From NCBI GenBank assembly GCA_030248065.1, contig JASAMV010005397.1, positions 123,509-187,508 of the forward strand: DNA of 64,000 bases. The letters run 5' to 3'. Positions 57,801 to 64,000 of the stretch are shown piece after piece. The position numbers and the translations under genes were made by a program. Below the pieces are notes generated by a model. It had not been told where the DNA came from. It saw only the letters and a program-made list of their open reading frames with translations, and did no database searches. How positions within the stretch are numbered: position 1 is the first letter of the stretch; each line of letters begins with the position of its first letter. This DNA comes from Rhynchonema sp. JSB1_4. Its lineage: Eukaryota > Nematoda > Chromadorea > Monhysterida > Xyalidae.

Positions 57801-59122
57801 CCGACGGTTTCTGGAGGTGGAAAAAACGAAAAACCACAGCTGCCTACAAACTTTTTTAGAAGCGTGTTTTCTTCGTCGATTCTGCGCTAAATTCAGAACA
57901 TGTTTTATGAGCTAGGGCGCGAGGCGCAAAAGTGCCTTGTTTTCATCGTTTTGGTCGTTATGAGTGCCAAAGACGCCCTAATACACCGTGACACTTGGTT
58001 GCACTAACGTTAACATGGGCAAAAACACGTTATTTTGGGTTCCCCTATCCTTATACACTACGGTTCCTTATTGTTTTTCTCCTGATTTTTTTCGGAAATA
58101 TTTCCAACAAATATTAAAAAACCGGTTTTTTGCAAGTATAGTCACGTGACTTTTTGAACAAAGGACATATTGTGAAAAGTTTTTGCTGTTGACCTCGATT
58201 TTCGCTACCCTACCCACAAGACGAAAATGTTTCGACCAAGAAGTATAATTCAGCTCAATTGAGCCAACATTAATGCCAATGCGCAGTACAAGATTTAACA
58301 ATAGAATTCGCAATCAAATGCCATACATATTGCCGAACAAAAATTCATTTCATTTCAGCCCATTTTGATTTGATATTGATATGCTCTCAAACCCAACTAA
58401 TTCGACGACTAATCATTTGTAAAGTTTATATTCGTTCGTTAAAATTGTATGCCCTTTGAGCAACAAATTCTCCGGCAAGCGAACTTTTCTTTCTTATATT
58501 ACAGTATACTACATGTAATCGACACTCATTTCACCTCGGTCTTAAACGCCTTCTTGCCCTTTTCGTCCTCGAAAACTTTCATCGCGGCGATTTTGCCTTG
58601 AAATCGAATTTTCATCACACGACCGAATCCGCCGCGACCCAGCAGCTGTAAATGAGTGCACTTGTGAGCTTGCATTAGTACACAAATCAACTTGGCGATA
58701 GGACAGTCGGTTCTGGCGAAGTGACTTTTTTTTGTGTGAAGGACACACTTCCGTTATGTGCGGAAATGTCGTCCATGCATGAGCAGTGTTCTTGGACAGT
58801 CGATAAACGACCTCAATCATGGCTTGAACTACAGCAGTCAATGCAGTACATCTCAACTTATCGTTTTGAAAGTTCTCTACCATCATCATTTTGTCGTACA
58901 TTCCCAAAAAAAACAAACATAAATTGCCAATCATACCTGTAACTCTTCAATGTCACCACTATCGACTTCATAAAGCGAATCAGTCGACTGTCGCTCCCTT
59001 GTCTGATCAGGGCTCACAGTAGCAGCAACTGGGCTTGGGCCTTCATCGTCAATTGGTGGGCCCAGCGCGCACGCACCCTCCACGCTGATACACAGGGGCT
59101 CCATTTGAGCTACGGGACGGAC
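48877..59122 (-). CDS. TAK1-type MAP kinase kinase kinase (MAP3K7-like)
   Basis: Exons: 58937-59122 (Met at 59104), 58535-58645, 57562-57682, 57093-57225, 56549-56682, 55425-55583, 54477-54608, 52187-52391, 51514-51554, 50927-51139, 50414-50642, 49913-49989, 49008-49068, 48877-48936. Kinase domain: [19 protein letters not shown] (ATP Lys), [89 protein letters not shown], then [12 protein letters not shown]. This block order and [18 protein letters not shown] are specific to TAK1. All catalytic residues are intact. A Ser/Pro-rich middle (TPSPR) and C-terminal charged helices ([24 protein letters not shown]) fit the TAB-binding tail. The 55583 acceptor and the 49913/49068 junction do not close in phase, so an exon is missing or a site is wrong at each. 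Several transposons lie in its introns. Confidence 0.88.
49090..49342. mobile_element. PIF/Harbinger-like MITE, 253 bp (GGGCTCCACC ends)
   Basis: TAA at 49087-49089 and 49343-49345. It is inverted over almost its whole length: GGGCTCCACCAGATAGACCC and CGAAACATTTTCGATTATCA blocks on both sides of a 40-bp loop. In a TAK1 intron, 19 bp upstream of an exon. Confidence 0.88.
50046..50388. mobile_element. hAT-like MITE, 343 bp (CAGTGATGTAGTTGG ends)
   Basis: Flanking 8-mers CAAACTGC and GAAACTGC match at seven of eight. Ends CAGTGATGTAGTTGG and CCAACCACATCACTG. The interior repeats GAGCAAGAAAGCTAGC. In an intron of the TAK1-type gene. Confidence 0.82.
50648..50742. mobile_element. Fragment of the TATACTTGC hAT-like family
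   Basis: Only one end (GGGCCGCAAGTAT) with adjoining AAACGTTTTTTTT / CCTCGGAAATAAA sequence, directly upstream of a TAK1 exon acceptor. The other end is missing, perhaps replaced by the exon side. Confidence 0.5.
51187..51333. mobile_element. TA-flanked palindromic MITE, 147 bp (GTGGTTAACTCAA ends)
   Basis: TA at 51185-51186 and 51334-51335; CAGTGGTTAACTCAA versus TTGAGTTAACCACAC. The loop has TCATTTCTCGCGCTCACTCGGGG, shared with 2236-2322. In a TAK1 intron. Confidence 0.7.
52696..54350. mobile_element. TTAA-flanked element, 1.66 kb, with long inverted arms
   Basis: TTAA at 52692-52695 and 54351-54354; ends AGGGCTCGGGACA. Arms of about 450 bp (52696-53150 and 53890-54350) share TTGGAAAGCATTC, AGAGCGACTTTTCGTTCCAG, CACGTGGATACGATT-like words and TCAAAGCATTGC. 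The 740-bp core has no transposase. It fills most of one intron of the TAK1-type gene. Confidence 0.85.
55056..55110. mobile_element. Solo end of the CAGTGTAGTGGC hAT-like family
   Basis: CAGTGTAGTGGCTGGGTGGAATCCC is the left end seen at 38912, but no matching right end follows within the window near it. Degraded or truncated insertion in a TAK1 intron. Confidence 0.5.
55639..56079. mobile_element. hAT-like element, 441 bp (TATACTG ends), inverted copy of 37670-38123
   Basis: Exact 8-bp duplication TGCAAAGG at 55631-55638 and 56080-56087. Ends TATACTGTCATAAAGAACCG and CCGCCTGCCAGTATA. The interior (for example GAACGTAATTTCGAAAAATA and TCAGTCGAAAACACTTGGTT) is nearly the reverse complement of 37670-38123. 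It sits about 55 bp from the TAK1 exon whose acceptor I could not place in phase. Confidence 0.93.
58030..58143. mobile_element. Fragment of a TATACTTGC-type element
   Basis: GGTTTTTTGCAAGTATA marks one end (58143). CCCCTATCCTTATACACT at 58039-58056 is also found inverted at 41105-41121, next to the nested cluster, so both loci share a longer parent element. The other boundary is unclear. Confidence 0.4.
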
Positions 59123-59693
59123 CTGTTTGAAAAAAATTTGACTTCACAGATTGATAAAAGAACCACAATGTAAGATATTCTGCCGGAACCGTATAAGAAC
59201 GGATAAAATGCCGAGAAAACAGCAATATTTCCTAGCACGCACGTTTGATTTATCCCCTCAACAAACACACATTTTCATACTCGAGCGCGCGAAAACATAT
59301 TAGGAATGAAAACAAGACACACAAGGCTAAGATAAAGAAAAAGAACGAACCAACAACAGAAAAAATGGTATACGAACAAAAACAAGGCGCATTACAGCGC
59401 GTACAGTATGGTTAAATTTCATAATGAGCATTTGACAGCGCGATGGCCTTGCTGATTCAGTGCTAGTGTGTATGAAATCAGGTAGATTCGCACTGGCGAT
59501 GTCCCGGTGCACCACCGGCCTGTGGAAACGGGACGAAAACTCCTAAACTCACACAGGGAGGCTGCCCTATCAAACAAGTTTGCTCAATATGAAAAAAATA
59601 TTTCACCACGGTCAGTCACTAAACAGCTGAATAAACGGACAATTACAATTACAATAATGTAACACTTCGAGTCAATGAAACATCATCATCTAA

Positions 59694-60625
59694 TCACCAC
59701 CGACGACTATCCCTGTACGACCCACCATCAGCCCGGCGCTCAGTGCGCTCGCGATAACGGCGGTCGTACTCCTCACGACGGCTAAAAGGGTTAATTAAAA
59801 TTATCACTCATGCTAACTTTGCCACTGTATAATTTTAGTCGTCAGATTATTTTCAAATCGAAATTGTATGGAGATACTGGATTTACACGAGGGCGTTTGC
59901 ACAAGCGGTGTGTTTTTTAAAATAGCTTGTATCTTTTTTTAGATCACGTGGCCATCTATAGTCCATTCATACCGACGATGACCTGGTGCACCACCTGTTA
60001 GCAAAAGCAGGTCAAAACAAGGCAACCTACAAATACTAACAGCACATTGCTGCACAATTCGCAATTCTATGTCAGTGAAAACAGCCAAACAAAAAAATCA
60101 TCAACCACAATAAACGCATAAACAACGCACGTCGGTTCGGCCACCCGTCCGCGGTACCCTTCGCCGCCACCCACACCCGTCCGACCACCACGACGTCCGT
60201 AGAGTCGGCGACGCAGCTCGCGACTGATCGGTTTCAGATGCATGAAGTTGCAGAACCCGCCCTTTGAACATTCGCTGCAATTTGGGCAAGTGTTGAGTGA
60301 TTAGCTTGAGGAAATATTTTGCGGTGAATCGAGTTGCGATAGTGATTTACGCGGTGATCGGTAGAGTTATTACGGTCAAGTGACTATTTCGCGCTGAGGC
60401 TATCTTGAGACCTGGCGATACGTTTTTGAACATGCGACCCAGAGTGTTGGTACAAAGCAACCACGTTTCCAATGAAATTCAAACTGTAGATCAACATCGA
60501 CAAATCAATATACGGAACTTTGAAGCTGAAAGAAATACTGATTCCAAAAGCCACGTGATGACCAACAACATCCAAGTATCCAATCACCAGAAATTCACTA
60601 TCGGTCCAAAATTCAACAAAAATAT

Positions 60626-60660
<35 letters not shown>

Positions 60661-62251
60661 CCATAATCTGCGCACGTACCCCATTTCGTACTGTCGACAA
60701 CAGGCCTCGCGAAAGTCGGTCACCGGCGATAATTCGGCGTAGACCGGATTCTGATTGAACCAACGATTGTTGAGTTCCTTTTCCGCTTCCATTGCGTCCT
60801 CTTCGCGGCGAAACTGGCGAATTATTTGCGTTTGGATAAAATATGTTTCAGAGATAATTTCGAGTAGAAAGATATTGCTTTGCTCAATACCAGCTGCGTT
60901 ATAACCATTTGTCATTTATCGCATCGTTTTGCTGATGGGCGCGCTTACGGAGGGAACGAAGGAAGTTCAGGTCTTCTCAGCAAATCCATTTGTTGCAAAA
61001 ACTTTATCAACTACCAAAAAATTCAGCGTTTCCCAAATTTTATGTCGATCGAACATAAAATAGCACATGTCACGTTAACCGTGACAAAACGGCACTCAAA
61101 AAAGGCAGAGGATTGCACTCGTGATTGGCCTACGCATAACGCCAACACCGCTCCTCAGCTCAAGCAGCTCTGAAGGAACGCGATAAAGATATATACATAC
61201 ATGGCACTATTAGCGAGTTGATGAGGAGAGTTGAGGATGTGCTTTAACGACGTGAATGTTAGCCTATGACTGGTCGTCAAAACACTCACCTTGACATACA
61301 CATTGCCGATCATGTGTTCACCCAGATTGTCGCACACATTCATCTCCTCAATCTCGCCATATTTGTCCTCCAACTCACAGAAGACCTCCTCGAAGAAATC
61401 GTCGAAATGTCGCTGCGCGTCGGCGTCCGACGGCGTTGCACCGCCAGAAGAGAAATCTGAAACGTCAAAAGAAAAAACTTGGTGATCCGATCACATCTGA
61501 GTCGTTACGTTACCTTGAATCGCCGTTATTTCGAGATTTACAAGGACTGGTACCCTCTGCCAGAGTATAAGTTTTTTATGATCGAAAGACAACTGTGTTA
61601 ACAAAATATTGGGAACAATTTTCACGCTGGTTAAAGTAAGTCATCAGTAATGATAATATAGCCAAATACAAAGTTGTTGGTGATGGTTGAGTTCTTTTTG
61701 AGAACGAAGTATCACAGTGGAATTTGTCAGATATTGTTATTCCAATATTTCGTAGTGATTGCCCTCGTTAGGGAAAGCTAAAAATACTATTAAATCTCAA
61801 ACACACCATTACAAATAGTTGCACCAAAGCAAAACAGGTCACTTCAACACGAAACAGACAGCTCTCGACGATAAGATAAAATGGTGACTCACGCATGGCC
61901 GCATCAGCCTGGCGTAAATCCAAGTTCGGCTGTTGGTACAAGTTCTGCAGCAGTATCGTCTGAAATAGAAAACGTGTTGGAAGATATGCTAAAATACGAA
62001 AACTGTACATGAACTAGAATCAACCTGACTGAACGTCGGTTTGTTGTGCAGCCGCGAGCATTTGTCGCCGTGACGGCAGGCGCCAATTTTGAAGAAAAAC
62101 GAACAGTTGACCCTATGTGAAATGATGGAAACGCATTTTTATGATACTTTTTTGAAATTCAAATTAGCGAATAAATAACCAGAAACTAATCTTTCTCTGT
62201 TCCGAAAATCGACGCCAAATACTCAGCACCGGACAGACCCCCGCCCGCCAT
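59694..62251 (-). CDS. U2AF1: U2 snRNP auxiliary factor small subunit (U2AF1/U2AF35), 250 aa
   Basis: Seven exons in phase: 62191-62251, 62025-62116, 61893-61959, 61290-61456, 60680-60813, 60131-60274 and 59694-59781. Order: [14 protein letters not shown]; zinc finger 1 ([20 protein letters not shown]); RQADA; RNA-recognition-like UHM ([58 protein letters not shown]); zinc finger 2 ([13 protein letters not shown]); Gly/Arg-rich then RERTERR tail with few RS dipeptides. U2AF1 pairs with U2AF2 and reads the AG at 3' splice sites. The first intron (62117-62190) has no GT-AG solution: only an AT-AC reading (ATTAG...TTCAC) restores the frame as EKDRVNCSF. A TGATGTTTCA copy starts within 20 nt after the stop. 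Confidence 0.95.
60629..60660. repeat. (AAC)n microsatellite
   Basis: About eleven AAC units in a U2AF1 intron, 20 bp from the donor of the exon ending at 60680. Confidence 0.95.
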
Positions 62252-62719
62252 ACTGGATCAGTTGGTTGGCGCTCTTGGTCTGAGTTACCCATATTTGATT
62301 GTTGTTAAACACATTACTTAACAATTTTTACGAACATAATCGAGCGATCAAGCTGCTCGACCTGCATAGGCGACAAGTTCAAACGAAAACTAAATGCTAA
62401 CATCAATGCTCTTTCTTAATTTTATTCAAGTGCATTTTTGCGACAATAAATCCGTCTAAAGCTGATGATATAAACAAGCACAAGATTGTACGAAAGTACA
62501 AAACGGCTTTCAAACGGTCACCCGATAGATTCTGGTCAGAATTTGAATAATTTGTAGTACAGGTGCAAGGCACATGAATAAACAAGCAAACTGGAATATA
62601 ATACTTCCCAATTCACAACACACTTGGTCTCCAAAAAAGCATGAGATATGAACTCAAAAAAAACACAATAATCACAATATTAAATGAATCACAACATTTA
62701 AACTATAAATTACAAAACT

Positions 62720-63380
62720 TCAGTTTAACAGCATCGAGCAATAGAGCTCCTCGGCCGGTTGGTCGAGCATAAATTTCTGCGCAAACTCATTCAATCGAAG
62801 TCGTCGCTTAACGTGTGGAAGAAGGAAACTGCAACAAAAGTACAATAAATCAACAACAATTACAAAAAAAGCAGAACACAAGACACGCTAATGGTTTTGT
62901 CGTCAAATCATCTCGTCAAACAAAGCCGTCGAACACATGAGCCCCAAATGAGCGCGAAAACTAATACCTACATGTGTTCGACGACTTTATTTGACGACAT
63001 GATTTGACCACATTACCACTATAAGCCCAAGAAAACGACGCACCCCTCCTGTTCCAACGCCCGTCGCCTGGCCAAACAATCGGCCGTGCATCGCAATGCA
63101 GCGGCCAGTGCGCGCACACTCAGCACGCAGTTATCAAGCAAAGGTGAGATGTTGCCAAGACTGCAACAATTACTATTATCAATTCCGTTGTTCTAGTTTG
63201 ATATAAAAACGTCAAATCAAATAAAAATGGAAACCAGGAATACCGACCGACTAGCCGGTGCGACCAACCGGCACCTGACCAATCCATTGGTGAGCGGATG
63301 CGCGAGCACAACGAACACATCCAGGCGCGATGACGATGTGGGTATCGGGTCGGTTGTGGCCGTGTGCATGGCTAGCTCTT
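62720..63380 (-). CDS. Unknown protein, C-terminal exons
   Basis: Exons 63275-63380, 63044-63160 and 62720-62828 join with matching phase 2 junctions and end in TGA. The peptide has an Ala/Leu/Arg-rich helix (VRALAAALRCTADCLARRRALEQEG), then FLLPHVKRRLRLNEF and a Leu-rich C-terminus ending CSMLLN. An in-frame Met (MHTATTDP) in the first listed exon could be the start, or more exons lie upstream towards the right edge. I do not recognise the family. It is co-oriented with U2AF1, 469 bp upstream. Confidence 0.55.
62891..63013. mobile_element. TA-flanked palindromic MITE, 123 bp
   Basis: TA at 62889-62890 and 63014-63015; ends ATGGTTTTGTCGTCAAATCA and TGATTTGACCACAT, with inner GTCGAACACATG / CATGTGTTCGAC. 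In an intron of the unknown - strand gene. Related to 2236-2322. Confidence 0.65.
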
Positions 63381-63564
63381 CTGAAACAAATGAATTCGTA
63401 TAATACCACTCGTCCAAATTATCTTTGAGACAATGCAAATGTTGATTTTTTATTGATCAAGATTCTAAAAAACGTATCAATTTTAAATGGTTGAACCGAC
63501 TTTTAAACGCTTTCAATGAAACATTTTTGCTTCACGTTTTGTGGATTTCAATGTCACTGACGCA

Positions 63565-63732
63565 CCACCAGCTCATGAGACGCCTGTGACTGTTCTGTTA
63601 CGGATCAACCCTTTCGAAAAGAAACGAAAGAGAAATCGACTATGCATTTGCACGCCCAATTTCTCTTTCTTTCGTTTTTGAAATGTTTCGAAGCACGTGA
63701 AACTGTAACAGGCGTCTCATGAGCTTGTGGTC
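63565..63732. repeat. Inverted repeat / small MITE
   Basis: GCTCATGAGACGCCTGT and ACAGGCGTCTCATGAGC are perfect partners; inside, GAAACGAAAGAGAAAT faces ATTTCTCTTTCTTTCG. Target duplication unclear. Confidence 0.6.
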
Positions 63733-64000
63733 AGACTACCATCAATTAATGCATGTTGGGAAAAGCTACTAAAGTTGCCCTCAGAGGGAGAAAACGCAAA
63801 TCATAGATTTCGCGATAGAAGGCACGTGTTTGCTCAGTGTTCGGCCTAAGCCTAAGCCGAATCCTGAGAAAAAATTGAAACTGAACTGGCTTTTCCAAAA
63901 AAAATGCGGATTCAAAGTATTGATGCCAATGGCAAACGTTATCACGTCGCTCCAAACCACGGTCGTCGTTGTAAAATTACATGACTCCAAAGCTTATAAC
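63733..64000. other. Right edge of window
   Basis: No exon or element boundary that I can support. Confidence 0.4.

Overview
This is intron-rich animal DNA with no bacterial-type genes. Small exons separated by introns of about 50-700 bp (mostly GT-AG), gene content (U2AF small subunit, a TAK1-type MAP3K, TYW3, Src-module proteins, C-type lectin and PAN domains, a choline-transporter fragment) and a very high load of DNA transposons all say metazoan. The U2AF1 protein keeps an RQADA stretch and a Gly-rich tail that I associate with nematode orthologues, so a nematode or close relative is my best guess. That is an inference from memory, not a database result.

Layout. 1-921 (-): 5' end of a secreted Cys-rich protein running off the left edge. 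2878-4976 (-): a 158-aa tail-anchored protein. 5738-6990 (+): two exons resembling SLC5A7 choline transporters, the second split by a 776-bp hAT-like insert. 7-9 kb: MITEs. 9764-10793 (+): C-type lectin domain; 15000-15551 (+): PAN/apple domain; between them lies a 4.08-kb TTAA-flanked element with terminal inverted repeats of about 630 bp. 16374-20755 and 21601-25757 (-): two tandem 18-exon paralogues encoding SH3-SH2-pseudokinase proteins of about 710 aa. 28136-32987 (+): a seven-helix membrane protein, with a further membrane-exon pair downstream. 36.7-45.0 kb: a nest of hAT-like elements inside one another, most with exact 8-bp target duplications, one holding the tail of a hAT transposase. 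45685-47385 (+): a small, probably mitochondrial, membrane protein. 47764-63380 (-): TYW3, a TAK1-type MAP3K, U2AF1 and an unknown gene, co-oriented with gaps of about 300-600 bp.

Gene models were made by eye: open frames, plausible splice sites, matching phases and, for the tandem kinases, exon-by-exon comparison of the two paralogues. Where phases close across a whole gene (both pseudokinases, U2AF1, TYW3, the tail-anchored gene, the seven-helix gene) the models are good. TAK1 has two unresolved junctions.

Most unusual observations: (1) paired paralogues that have lost both the SH2 phosphotyrosine-binding Arg and the kinase HRD/DFG signatures while keeping full reading frames; (2) a 10-mer, TGATGTTTCA, seen 17 times in either orientation against about 0.1 expected, 14 of them in introns and often within 20 nt of a splice site; (3) the four-deep nested hAT-like cluster; (4) an apparent AT-AC intron in the gene for the 3' splice-site recogniser U2AF1.
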